Below are positions 6,957 through 13,344 of a stretch of DNA of 14,665 nucleotides, piece after piece. The translations under genes were made by a program, and so were the position numbers. Origin of the DNA: an uncultured Flavobacteriales bacterium (GTDB lineage: Bacteria; Bacteroidota; Bacteroidia; Flavobacteriales; Crocinitomicaceae); contig CAMLIF010000101.1 in assembly GCA_946479985.1 (NCBI GenBank), forward strand, positions 1 through 14,665, given 5' to 3'. Each line of letters opens with the position of its first letter. Position 1 is the first letter of the stretch. The notes beneath the pieces are model-generated. The model saw only the letters and a program-made list of their open reading frames with translations, did not search any database and was not told the origin of the DNA.

Positions 6957-8309
6957 TTAATCGAGTTTGAACTTTCTGAACCAACGATCGTTCTTTGAAG
7001 GCGCCAATACAATTCCAACACTGATATTCATGAACTTCTCATTTATTCCCGTATCGGATCCGTCAGTTCTGTTTCCACCTGCAACGCTGATGTTTACTGC
7101 AGAATTACTGCCTGTAATCCCCATCGGGATTCCGAAACCAATTGATACGGCACTTTCTGTGAGTTGTCCGGCAGCGGTTTGTACACCAAAAGACTGAGTA
7201 TAATATCCGGCTTTATATTGGATCTTATTGAGGAAAGTTCCGCCACCGGTTGCTTTCGATGTATTGTAGATAGAAGGCTTGTACGTTAAGCCGAGGCTCA
7301 AACGTGTTGCATCTTTATATGAAGGGTTTGTATGGTCTGAAAAATTCTCTCTGTATGTTGACCAGGTTGTGCGGCTGAACTCAGCGTAAATACCTAATTG
7401 ATAAACATATTTTAAATGTCCGTCGGCATTGTTCGGTACAAAGTTGTATCCACCACCCAAGGTGAAAGTAGAAGGATACGAGATGCTTCCTTTCTGATCA
7501 ATGTTGTAAACTATTGTGTCAGAGATGGAGTCGCGGTTAAAGGTAGAGCCGATTGTGGTATACAACGCGTAATCCTGTGTTGCGGTAAGTGTTTGAGCCG
7601 GAACAAAATTCAGGCCCAGGATGAGTTGATGCTGCTTCATTGAATCCACATAAATTCTGGCATGTGTTCCGAAATCGTAATAAATGCTTTTCATTCTTAG
7701 TACTGTTTCATCTAATCCGGCAGTAGAAACACCTTCAAACGCCGAGTAACGCTCGTTGCCAACAGTTCCGAAAATGTATGATAGATTACCTCCTACAGCG
7801 AATTGAGTGCGTTGGGTATTAATCAGTTTATAGGATAATCCGGTGAAAACGCGCTGAGTAGTTCCAACTCCACGGTATTGGTACCGAACAGAATCGTCGT
7901 AAACATAAGAACTGGTTGTAAGGCTGTACCCCTTTCTGCTGAAAGGGGTAATTCCGAAAGCAAAACCAAAATTTTTCCCGATAGGAAAGGCAAGTGCTAT
8001 ATGAGAGAGGTTTCCGATGCCATTTGTCTGGCTCATATTTCCCTGCGATAATTTGCTTATTCGTCCGGCAATATTAACACTCATGAGCGGCTGGCCTTTC
8101 GCAAGAAATGCATAACTGCTCGGATTGTAAAAATTCACGAGGTTTGAATCAACCATGACACTTTTTATTCCGCCAACTGCTGCAAACGCCGCTTCTCCTA
8201 AGCTTCCTTCTTCACCAAGACCGGAAGAGCTGTAAGGATTTGTAGAATAGGATTGACCGAAGGAAAGCGTTGTGGATGTAAGAAAAACAACAAGAAGATA
8301 TTTATGCAT
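6957..8309 (-). CDS. Outer-membrane beta-barrel protein (internal start within the coaX frame)
   Basis: This is the barrel part of the coaX reading frame read as its own gene from ATG 8309. It gives 450 residues starting with a signal peptide (MHKYLLVVFLTSTTLSFGQ, cleavage about residue 19) that makes sense only at an N-terminus. The mature chain opens with YSTNPYSSSGLGEEGSLGE and a VDSNLVNFYNPSSYAFLAKG segment, typical of Bacteroidota FadL-like or OMPP1-like proteins. It continues with many alternating strands ending in aromatic residues. In related Bacteroidota a separate gene for such a protein stands between coaX and lptC. I see no clear Shine-Dalgarno sequence before 8309, which is normal in this phylum. 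Substrate unknown; it may belong to LPS or envelope biogenesis by its neighbourhood. Confidence 0.75.
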   Translation of the reverse strand: MHKYLLVVFLTSTTLSFGQSYSTNPYSSSGLGEEGSLGEAAFAAVGGIKSVMVDSNLVNFYNPSSYAFLAKGQPLMSVNIAGRISKLSQGNMSQTNGIGNLSHIALAFPIGKNFGFAFGITPFSRKGYSLTTSSYVYDDSVRYQYRGVGTTQRVFTGLSYKLINTQRTQFAVGGNLSYIFGTVGNERYSAFEGVSTAGLDETVLRMKSIYYDFGTHARIYVDSMKQHQLILGLNFVPAQTLTATQDYALYTTIGSTFNRDSISDTIVYNIDQKGSISYPSTFTLGGGYNFVPNNADGHLKYVYQLGIYAEFSRTTWSTYRENFSDHTNPSYKDATRLSLGLTYKPSIYNTSKATGGGTFLNKIQYKAGYYTQSFGVQTAAGQLTESAVSIGFGIPMGITGSNSAVNISVAGGNRTDGSDTGINEKFMNISVGIVLAPSKNDRWFRKFKLD

Positions 8310-9041
8310 GGGTATGTTGAAGTGTTGTAATAACCCCAAATGAGTTAAATTTTCGTTGGCAAAGATGGGGTTTTTAAAGTCTAAATCAAAGTATGAAACA
8401 TCCCCGCCAGTTAGAAAAATTGTTAATTCCGGGTATAATTGACTGTAACGTAAATAAAAGCCTTCTATTTCATAAGTCATTCCATTTAACACTCCGGAAA
8501 GACAGGATTCCTCGGTTGTTTGTCCGCCTAAAAGATTTATTTTATGCGGTTCCAGTAAGGGCAAACGACCAGTAAACTCATGCAGGGCTTTCAAGCGCAT
8601 ATTCAATCCCGGACTGATTGATCCACCCTGGTAAATACCATTTTTATCCACCAGATCAATTTTCAGACAGGTTCCAAGGTCAATAACGAGCGCGGCTTTT
8701 TTTGCGGTATGGAAAGCTCCTATTGCGTTTGCCAGGCGATCGATCCCGAGCGTTTCCGGCTGCCTGTAATTATTCTTTAGAGGAATTGGTGTTTGGTGTG
8801 TGAACAAAACTGCTCCCGGAAAAAGCCGGTGTAATGCAGACGTTTCTTCGTATGACAAAACAGACGATATAATACATGGAGTTTGGACGTGCTCCGAAGC
8901 CAGTTTTCGAAGCTCAGGATCTTCCACAGTGCTAAAAGCAACGACTGATTGCAGTGAATCATTGTTCCATAAACCACATTTTATTCGCGTATTTCCGGCG
9001 TCTAAAGTTATTCTGTTCACCACGTTATCCTCTTTCATCAT
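6957..9041 (-). CDS. coaX: Type III pantothenate kinase, in-frame fused to an outer-membrane protein
   Basis: Residues 1-244 are a full-length CoaX, which phosphorylates pantothenate in the first step of coenzyme A synthesis. The ASKHA motifs are present: LDAGNTRIKCG (13-23), the GIDR motif with catalytic Asp at 101, VIDLGTCLKIDLV (119-131), GGSISPGLNMR (139-149), TTEESCLSGVLNG (175-187) and FLTGGD (209-214). The frame then runs through GLLQHFNIP into MHKYLLVVFLTSTTLSFGQ, a signal peptide, and a 430-residue barrel protein, with no stop between them. The total is 694 residues from ATG 9041; a TTG at 9050 extends it by three but is less likely, and ATG 9038 is also possible. CoaX is cytosolic and the barrel part must cross the inner membrane, so a single fused product is hard to picture. 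Separate initiation at 8309 is more likely, leaving a CoaX-barrel readthrough product of unclear fate. Confidence 0.85.
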   Translation of the reverse strand: MMKEDNVVNRITLDAGNTRIKCGLWNNDSLQSVVAFSTVEDPELRKLASEHVQTPCIISSVLSYEETSALHRLFPGAVLFTHQTPIPLKNNYRQPETLGIDRLANAIGAFHTAKKAALVIDLGTCLKIDLVDKNGIYQGGSISPGLNMRLKALHEFTGRLPLLEPHKINLLGGQTTEESCLSGVLNGMTYEIEGFYLRYSQLYPELTIFLTGGDVSYFDLDFKNPIFANENLTHLGLLQHFNIPMHKYLLVVFLTSTTLSFGQSYSTNPYSSSGLGEEGSLGEAAFAAVGGIKSVMVDSNLVNFYNPSSYAFLAKGQPLMSVNIAGRISKLSQGNMSQTNGIGNLSHIALAFPIGKNFGFAFGITPFSRKGYSLTTSSYVYDDSVRYQYRGVGTTQRVFTGLSYKLINTQRTQFAVGGNLSYIFGTVGNERYSAFEGVSTAGLDETVLRMKSIYYDFGTHARIYVDSMKQHQLILGLNFVPAQTLTATQDYALYTTIGSTFNRDSISDTIVYNIDQKGSISYPSTFTLGGGYNFVPNNADGHLKYVYQLGIYAEFSRTTWSTYRENFSDHTNPSYKDATRLSLGLTYKPSIYNTSKATGGGTFLNKIQYKAGYYTQSFGVQTAAGQLTESAVSIGFGIPMGITGSNSAVNISVAGGNRTDGSDTGINEKFMNISVGIVLAPSKNDRWFRKFKLD

Positions 9042-9047
9042 GAAGTA

Positions 9048-9055
9048 CAAAGATA
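9048..9055 (-). promoter_or_regulatory. Promoter -7 box of the coaX-lptC operon
   Basis: The minus strand reads TATCTTTG, an exact TAnnTTTG match, ending only six bases before ATG 9041. With the usual spacing, transcription would begin at or within a few bases of the start codon, so the mRNA would be leaderless or nearly so. A good TTTG at -33 is not seen (GGTC stands at 19-base spacing). An identical box on the plus strand drives tRNA-Phe. Confidence 0.5.
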
Positions 9056-9083
9056 CGCAAGCAACTAAAATGTTGACCTTTTT

Positions 9084-9114
9084 TTTGGCAGATTGAATTC
9101 TATTACTATCTTTG
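9084..9114 (+). promoter_or_regulatory. Bacteroidota-type promoter of tRNA-Phe
   Basis: TTTG at 9084-9087 is followed by exactly 19 bases and then TATCTTTG at 9107-9114. This is the full Bacteroidota housekeeping-sigma consensus (TTTG, 19, TAnnTTTG). The start of transcription would fall near 9120, about 13 bases before the tRNA. It is divergent to the coaX box. Confidence 0.8.
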
Positions 9115-9132
9115 CCCTCGCAATTGAGAAGC

Positions 9133-9205
9133 GGTGATGTAGCTCAGTTGGTAGAGCAAAGGACTGAAAATCCTTGTGTCGGGGGTTCGATTCCCTCCAT
9201 CACCA
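9133..9205 (+). tRNA. tRNA-Phe (anticodon GAA)
   Basis: The stretch folds as a complete cloverleaf of 73 bases. The acceptor stem is GGTGATG with CATCACC, the D arm is GCTC/GAGC with loop AGTTGGTA, and the anticodon stem is AAGGA/TCCTT with loop CTGAAAA (anticodon GAA at 9166-9168). The variable loop is GTGTC, the T arm is GGGGG/CCCTC with loop TTCGATT, and the discriminator base is A at 9205. The CCA end is not encoded. It has its own promoter and terminator, so it is probably a single-gene transcript. Its 3' half is repeated in decayed form near 10937-11004. Confidence 0.97.
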
Positions 9206-9212
9206 CGAAAAG

Positions 9213-9246
9213 AAACCCTTGACAGCAAAGCTGTTGAGGGTTTTTT
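9213..9246 (+). terminator. Rho-independent terminator after tRNA-Phe
   Basis: A 14-bp stem, AAACCCTTGACAGC / GCTGTTGAGGGTTT with two wobble pairs, closes an AAA loop and ends in a run of six T. It lies eight bases after the tRNA. Confidence 0.85.
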
Positions 9247-9486
9247 CGTTTTCAATGGTTTTTGACGGAGTGGACTATCTTGAAAAACGGGATCAAGACG
9301 GATCAAGGATCAAGACCAAATTCTGGGGATTAGTCATCACTTTGACTTACTTCAAAATCGAGAGAAATGTGTGTTGAAGTAGGAAAAAACGTGCTACAAC
9401 GGGGTATGGCAAAAAATGCTACCGGTTCGATGTTAGTCCGCTCTTCTCCCACAAGATATTATGATAACTCCCGATTAAAGCAGATA
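9247..9486. other. Non-coding stretch after tRNA-Phe with a short tandem repeat
   Basis: Three adjacent copies of GGATCAAG (with AC after the first and third) lie at 9290-9317. I see no convincing gene: a 54-codon frame at 9367-9531 has no recognisable product. The stretch lies between the tRNA and the antiporter promoter and holds repeat copy A (9422-9454). Confidence 0.45.
9422..9454 (+). repeat. Short imperfect repeat, copy A (left of antiporter)
   Basis: CCGGTTC, then TTAGTCC, CTCTTCTCC and ACAA occur in the same order and spacing at 10860-10891, on the other side of the antiporter gene. The end, with GGTTCGAT followed by a pyrimidine-rich stretch, recalls a worn T-arm plus acceptor end of a tRNA, but no cloverleaf can be built. 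One frame reads GSMLVRSSP here and GSVLVHSSP in the other copy. Confidence 0.55.
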
Positions 9487-9518
9487 TTTGCTATTCAATC
9501 CATGCTAAAATTCCTTTG
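9487..9518 (+). promoter_or_regulatory. Candidate promoter of the antiporter gene
   Basis: TTTG at 9487-9490, then 20 bases, then TTCCTTTG at 9511-9518: one mismatch and one base of extra spacing relative to the Bacteroidota consensus. It would give a leader of about 90 bases before ATG 9613. Confidence 0.4.
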
Positions 9519-9612
9519 CAACGATGGATAAGGTTGAATGAGGAATATGTTAAATGACTGAATGAATCCTTAAAGGTTCTAAGACGCAATTCCGAAATAA
9601 TAAAACAATTGA

Positions 9613-10830
9613 ATGAACTTATATCTTGCTCTTACAATTATTATCGGCTTATCCGCAGCATTTGCTTATGTGAATCAACGCTTTCTTAAATTGCCGTTCG
9701 TAATCGGGCTTTTTGTTTTATCGACAGTGCTATCTTTGTTCGTTATCAGCTCCAAACTGTGGTTGAACTTACCTGTTGATGAGATAAAATCTTACATAGA
9801 GTCCGCAAATATTGACAAAATAGTCATTGACATTCTACTGGGATTTTTGCTTTTTGCCGGAGCGGTACATACGAATTGGGCGAGTCTGAAACAACAATTA
9901 AAACCTATTGCGACATTTGCGTTAGGTGGTGTTTTGCTTTCAACGATAATTATTGCGTTTTTGTTTTTTTGCTTAACTCAGCTCTTTAATTTACACATTG
10001 ATTTTATCTATTGCTTGATTTTCGGTGCGTTGATTTCACCCACAGATCCTATTGCAGTATTGGGCATTCTGAAAAATGCTAATGTCCCCAAAAAAACAGA
10101 AGATACGATTGTGGGAGAAAGCCTCTTTAATGACGGGGTTGGGGTTGTAGTGTTTATTGCCTTGCTTGAGACTTTAAAATCAGGAACTTTCAGCTTTTCT
10201 GAATTTGGATTATTGTTTTTGCAAGAAGCGTTCGGTGGAATATTAATGGGACTTGTTTTAGGCTACAGTTTGTATTTACTTTTAAAATCGATCGACCATT
10301 ATCAGACAGAGATCCTGTTAACGCTCGCTTTTGTAATGGCGGGTTATTCATTTAGCAATTATATACACATTTCCGGAGCTTTATCGATGGTGATAATGGG
10401 GCTAATGGTTGGGAATTTCAGGAAAAGCATTGCGATGAGTGATGTAACGCAAGAGTTTGTTCATAAATTCTGGGAATTGCTCGATGTGATTCTAAATGCA
10501 GTGTTGTTCATCTTAATTGCACTGGTAATCATTGTAATAGACTTTAAATCAACCTACATTCTTATAGGAATTATTTCGATAGTTATTGTGTTGATTGCCC
10601 GATTCACTATTGTATATCTGCCGCATTTAGTTTTCCCGAAACTGCTGAAATTGTCGAACAAAGAAGCAAAAGTAATCAGTTGGGGCGGTTTGCGTGGCGG
10701 ACTTTCTCTGGCATTGGTTCTATCCTTACCAGCCAGTGAACCCAAGAATGTTCTTTTGAGCGCAACTTATTTTTGCGTCTTATTCAGTATCATAATCCAA
10801 GGTCTGACAATTGAAAGAGTTGCAAAGTAA
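9613..10830 (+). CDS. CPA1/NhaP-type Na+(K+)/H+ antiporter
   Basis: This is a 405-residue, very hydrophobic inner-membrane protein with about 11-12 predicted helices. It carries the CPA1 signatures in order: FAGAVHTNW (81-89), ISPTDPIAVLGIL (141-153), GESLFNDGVGVVVF (168-181) with the Asn173-Asp174 ion-binding pair of electroneutral exchangers, and the helix SWGGLRGGLSLALVLSLP (356-373). Length and motifs fit a complete NhaP/NHE-like exchanger without the long cytoplasmic C-terminal domain of many relatives. It would exchange cytoplasmic Na+ (or K+) for protons in pH and salt balance. The gene stands alone, with a candidate promoter upstream and a terminator about 65 bases downstream. It is flanked by short repeats and lies between tRNA-Phe and a decayed tRNA-Phe fragment, so it may have come in by insertion at the tRNA. 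The substrate ion cannot be told from sequence alone. Confidence 0.92.
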   Translation: MNLYLALTIIIGLSAAFAYVNQRFLKLPFVIGLFVLSTVLSLFVISSKLWLNLPVDEIKSYIESANIDKIVIDILLGFLLFAGAVHTNWASLKQQLKPIATFALGGVLLSTIIIAFLFFCLTQLFNLHIDFIYCLIFGALISPTDPIAVLGILKNANVPKKTEDTIVGESLFNDGVGVVVFIALLETLKSGTFSFSEFGLLFLQEAFGGILMGLVLGYSLYLLLKSIDHYQTEILLTLAFVMAGYSFSNYIHISGALSMVIMGLMVGNFRKSIAMSDVTQEFVHKFWELLDVILNAVLFILIALVIIVIDFKSTYILIGIISIVIVLIARFTIVYLPHLVFPKLLKLSNKEAKVISWGGLRGGLSLALVLSLPASEPKNVLLSATYFCVLFSIIIQGLTIERVAK

Positions 10831-10859
10831 GGTGAGAATGACAGCGACCGTCAAACGTG

Positions 10860-10891
10860 CCGGTTCTGTTTTAGTCCACTCTTCTCCACAA
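10860..10891 (+). repeat. Short imperfect repeat, copy B (right of antiporter)
   Basis: This is the partner of 9422-9454: CCGGTTC, TTAGTCC, CTCTTCTCC and ACAA, with a handful of substitutions and one base missing. It sits between the antiporter stop codon and the terminator hairpin. Confidence 0.55.
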
Positions 10892-10896
10892 CATTG

Positions 10897-10927
10897 AAAG
10901 CTTCAGATTTTTCTGGAGCTTTTTTTT
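10897..10927 (+). terminator. Rho-independent terminator after the antiporter gene
   Basis: A 10-bp stem, AAAGCTTCAG / CTGGAGCTTT with one wobble pair, closes an ATTTTT loop and runs into a T tract. Confidence 0.8.
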
Positions 10928-10936
10928 CTGAATTGT

Positions 10937-11004
10937 CTGAAAATCTTGTATCGGTGGTTTCCTGTCTGCTTGACGCGGTCAGGCAGGGATTCTCTCCATC
11001 ACTC
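10937..11004 (+). pseudogene. Decayed tRNA-Phe 3' half, split by an insert
   Basis: CTGAAAATC-TTGTATCGGTGGTT at 10937-10959 matches the anticodon loop, variable loop and T-stem of the tRNA-Phe at 9164-9188 with few changes. GATTCTCTCCATCACTC at 10988-11004 matches its T-loop and acceptor end. Between them 28 bases replace the single C of the T-loop. No 5' half is present. A 3'-end copy of a tRNA gene downstream of the intact gene is the usual trace of site-specific integration (attR), here old and mutated. It is not a working tRNA. Confidence 0.7.
10961..10987. repeat. Palindromic insert inside the tRNA-Phe fragment
   Basis: The 27 bases start CCTGTCTG and end GTCAGGCAGG. The two ends pair as an imperfect hairpin (CCTGTCTG with a CTTG bulge, then AC, against GTCAGGCAGG) around GCG. 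Short palindromes of this kind are found dispersed in many Bacteroidota genomes as REP-like units. It interrupts the T-loop of the decayed tRNA copy. Confidence 0.5.
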
Positions 11005-11133
11005 TTTTTCTTTTACATTTCACTGCAAACTACACAAGAACCATTTAACATCCTTTACCACATCTTAACACCAAACAATTGGTATGCTGATCACTCTGGT
11101 TTAACTTGCAGTTCAACATTAAAACAGAGAGTC

Positions 11134-11670
11134 ATGAAAAGAATCGCCATTTTGGCTGCTGACGGGTTTGAGGAAAGCGAATTGCTTTCACCGAAAGAAG
11201 CTATTGAAAAACAAGGCTGGAAAGCAGAAATTGTAAGTCTTAAAGCCGGGACAATCAAAGCCTGGTCAAAAGGCAATTGGGGGAAGGAATATACTGTGAA
11301 CAACATTATTGACGATGTGAAGGCTTCTGAATACGACGGACTGCTCATTCCTGGTGGAGTGCTCAACCCGGACAAACTAAGAAAAGAAAACAAAGTTTTG
11401 GATTTCGTTAAAGATTTTTTCGACTCAAAAAAACCGGTCGCTTCTATTTGTCACGGACCACAAGTGTTGATCAGCGCAGGCGTTGTAGCTGGTCGTGAAA
11501 TGACTTCTTTTGAATCGGTTAAAGTTGATTTGCAAAATGCCGGAGCTATTTGGTTAGATGAGGAAGTTGTAGTTGATAAAGGATTGGTCACAAGTCGTTC
11601 TCCCCAGGATTTACCAGCTTTCAACAGGAAAATGATAGAGGAGTTTAAAGAAGGAGTTCATAACCGATAA
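11134..11670 (+). CDS. DJ-1/PfpI family protein (class I glutamine amidotransferase-like)
   Basis: This is a 178-residue cytoplasmic protein with the DJ-1/PfpI fold. MKRIAILAADGFEESEL opens the first strand and carries the conserved Glu (13/14). YDGLLIPGG lies at 67-75 and the nucleophile elbow ASICHGPQ has Cys106 and His107. TSRSPQDLPAF at 153-163 is typical of the PfpI/YhbO branch. Members are reported as stress-protective hydrolases or deglycases, some as proteases, so the reaction is uncertain. I chose ATG 11134 because the chain then starts at the family's first strand and matches its usual length of about 170-190. A longer frame open from 10894 would translate through the terminator and the tRNA fragment and is not credible. 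The gene stands alone; I saw no clear promoter upstream. Confidence 0.92.
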   Translation: MKRIAILAADGFEESELLSPKEAIEKQGWKAEIVSLKAGTIKAWSKGNWGKEYTVNNIIDDVKASEYDGLLIPGGVLNPDKLRKENKVLDFVKDFFDSKKPVASICHGPQVLISAGVVAGREMTSFESVKVDLQNAGAIWLDEEVVVDKGLVTSRSPQDLPAFNRKMIEEFKEGVHNR

Positions 11671-11764
11671 AAGGAGACTTGAACCAGAAAGGAATTTTAG
11701 CTTCCCATTCCATATTTTAGCAAGGTGCTTAAAAAATAATCAAAAAACAATTAAATATTTGTCA

Positions 11765-11772
11765 TACCTTTG
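11765..11772 (+). promoter_or_regulatory. Candidate promoter -7 box of the radical SAM gene
   Basis: TACCTTTG matches TAnnTTTG exactly and lies 25 bases before ATG 11798, giving a leader of about 20 bases. I see no TTTG at the 19-base spacing. Confidence 0.5.
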
Positions 11773-11797
11773 AATCGGCTTCTTTCCTTTTCAAAAT

Positions 11798-12862
11798 ATG
11801 TCAGACAATTTTCCATATAAAAACGGCCGTGGTGCGCAGATAAACCCGCATAACCGATTCTTTTCACAGGCAAAAGGCGACGACTTTGATGATATTGATC
11901 CTTCGGAAGAACAGGAAGTGAAAACTAAATTCATAGAGGTTTACCCGAAAACGATAGTAAACAAGTTAACAAGCCCGGATATTGGAATGTATTATTCACT
12001 GAACCCTTACCAGGGCTGTGAACACGGCTGCACGTATTGCTACGCCCGTCCTACACACGAGTATTGGGGTTACAGTGCCGGAACCGATTTCGAACGGGTG
12101 ATTCTCGTTAAAAAAAATGCGCCTGAATTGTTAGAAGAAGCGCTGAATAAGAAATCCTGGAAAGTTCAAACCATTACGCTATCGGGGAATACAGATTGCT
12201 ATCAACCCTGTGAGCGCCAATACGGGATAACCAGGAGTTTATTGGAGATCATGCTGAAGTATAAGCATCCGGTTGGAATCATTACCAAAAATGCATTGAT
12301 AACCAGAGACATTGATCTCCTGAAAGAACTTGCCAGGTTGGAGTTGGTAGCTGTGAATATCAGTTTAACTACTTTAAAAGAAGAGTTACGCCGGAAGCTG
12401 GAACCCCGAACGGCTGCCAGCAAACGAAAACTGGAAACAATAGAACTGCTTTCCCAACATGGAATTCCGGTAAACGTCATGATGGCTCCTATTATTCCCG
12501 CATTGAACGACGATGAAATTTTTTCTATTGCCGAAGCTGTTGGAAAACGGGGAGCATTAAGCATACATCATCAAATTGTACGATTGAATGGTCCGAACGG
12601 AGAAATTTTCACAGATTGGGTAACCAAAAATTATCCTGATCGTACGGAAAAAGTATTGAATCAGCTGCGTGATATGCATGGCGGAAATCTCAACGACAGC
12701 CGATTCGGAACCCGTATGAAAGGTGAGGGTATTTTCGCGCTCAACATTCATCGTCAGATGCAGCTTGCCCGAAAGCGCTTTCTTCCGAACGTTCCGTTTC
12801 CGAAACTAAGAACTGATTTGTTTGAGATTCCGGATACAAGCGGGCAGATGTGGTTGTTTTAA
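11798..12862 (+). CDS. PA0069-like radical SAM protein (spore photoproduct lyase-related)
   Basis: This is a 354-residue cytoplasmic iron-sulfur protein. The radical SAM motif CEHGCTYCYA has Cys74, Cys78 and Cys81, which would hold the 4Fe-4S cluster that cleaves S-adenosylmethionine. It is preceded by SLNPYQGC and followed by RPTHEYWGYSAGTDFE, as in the PA0069/Rv2578c branch of SPL-family radical SAM proteins. Further family features are LSGNTDCYQPCERQYGITR (a second Cys pair), a barrel strand VGIITKNALITRD, the stretch ISLTTLKEELRRKLEPRTA, PIIPALNDDEI, and the C-terminal RFGTRMKGEG. The N-terminus (GRGAQINPHNRF) is also typical. The substrate of this branch is not known; a link to DNA photoproduct repair rests on distant similarity only. 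It is monocistronic, with a -7 box just upstream. Confidence 0.92.
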   Translation: MSDNFPYKNGRGAQINPHNRFFSQAKGDDFDDIDPSEEQEVKTKFIEVYPKTIVNKLTSPDIGMYYSLNPYQGCEHGCTYCYARPTHEYWGYSAGTDFERVILVKKNAPELLEEALNKKSWKVQTITLSGNTDCYQPCERQYGITRSLLEIMLKYKHPVGIITKNALITRDIDLLKELARLELVAVNISLTTLKEELRRKLEPRTAASKRKLETIELLSQHGIPVNVMMAPIIPALNDDEIFSIAEAVGKRGALSIHHQIVRLNGPNGEIFTDWVTKNYPDRTEKVLNQLRDMHGGNLNDSRFGTRMKGEGIFALNIHRQMQLARKRFLPNVPFPKLRTDLFEIPDTSGQMWLF

Positions 12863-13014
12863 TAGGAATGTATCTATAGCTGATTTTTAAACTTTATATA
12901 AATTCAACTTTTGCTTAATTTATTTAATGGAAAATGAACTAATTGTTAAATTAGTTGAGAAATGTAAATCTTTGTTAAATTCTATTAATTTTACGGCTTC
13001 ATTATGATAACCTG
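12863..13014. other. AT-rich leader region of the three-gene exported-protein operon
   Basis: These 152 bases are very AT-rich and must contain the promoter of the operon starting at 13015. I see CTTTG near 12970 but no full TAnnTTTG box at proper spacing, and no terminator hairpin for the radical SAM gene. Confidence 0.4.
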
Positions 13015-13344
13015 ATGAATTCACTTAGAACAACCACTTTACAATTCACTATCTTTATTAAGAGAATTTTCTTGATCAGTTTGCTATTTGGGATCTCTTA
13101 CTTTTCACATTCTCAGCAAAAAACCATTCGTTTTGGAACAGAAGGGTTGTCTGCACAGCCTAATTACAGACTAGGGGCAGGCCGCAACTTTCTGTTCGGT
13201 TCTCTAGGTAAGCCAAATATATTTCAATCCTCCCTATCAATACCATCTATAACCATGCCTTCGCTGGAGGAAGTCGATTTTTCCTATTCACCCTATTACA
13301 GAACTATACAAATGATCTTAACATTAAAACATAAACGAGCATGA
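13015..13344 (+). CDS. Small secreted protein, first gene of an overlapping operon
   Basis: This is a 109-residue hypothetical protein. Basic residues and a hydrophobic segment (RIFLISLLFGISYF, about residues 17-30) ending at HSQ (33-35) form a signal peptide, so the mature part is only about 75 residues. It has Gly-, Pro- and Ser-rich stretches such as RLGAGRNFLFGSLGKPN and SIPSITMPSLEEVDF, and ends in a basic KHKRA. I recognise no family. The stop codon overlaps the next start as ATGA (13341-13344), which supports both as real genes translated together. The lack of long hydrophobic regions after the signal peptide suggests a periplasmic or surface protein. Confidence 0.7.
   Translation: MNSLRTTTLQFTIFIKRIFLISLLFGISYFSHSQQKTIRFGTEGLSAQPNYRLGAGRNFLFGSLGKPNIFQSSLSIPSITMPSLEEVDFSYSPYYRTIQMILTLKHKRA

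Noticed and set aside
6955..6984. Longer start for lptC at 6984
   Set aside because: It overlaps the upstream gene by 28 bases and puts ten polar residues before a perfect lipoprotein signal peptide that starts at 6954.
9290..9317. GGATCAAG tandem repeat as a CRISPR or iteron array
   Set aside because: Only three units of 8-10 bases without spacers, and no cas or replication gene nearby.
9106..9377. Short frames across the tRNA-Phe gene on both strands
   Set aside because: They are translations of the tRNA and its terminator.
9367..9531. 54-codon frame between tRNA-Phe and the antiporter
   Set aside because: No recognisable product or signal. It covers repeat copy A and the candidate promoter, so it is probably chance, though the GSxLVxSSP similarity to the other repeat copy is noted.
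10894..11133. N-terminal extension of the DJ-1/PfpI gene from 10894
   Set aside because: It would translate a terminator hairpin and a tRNA-Phe fragment. The family's first strand begins at the ATG at 11134.
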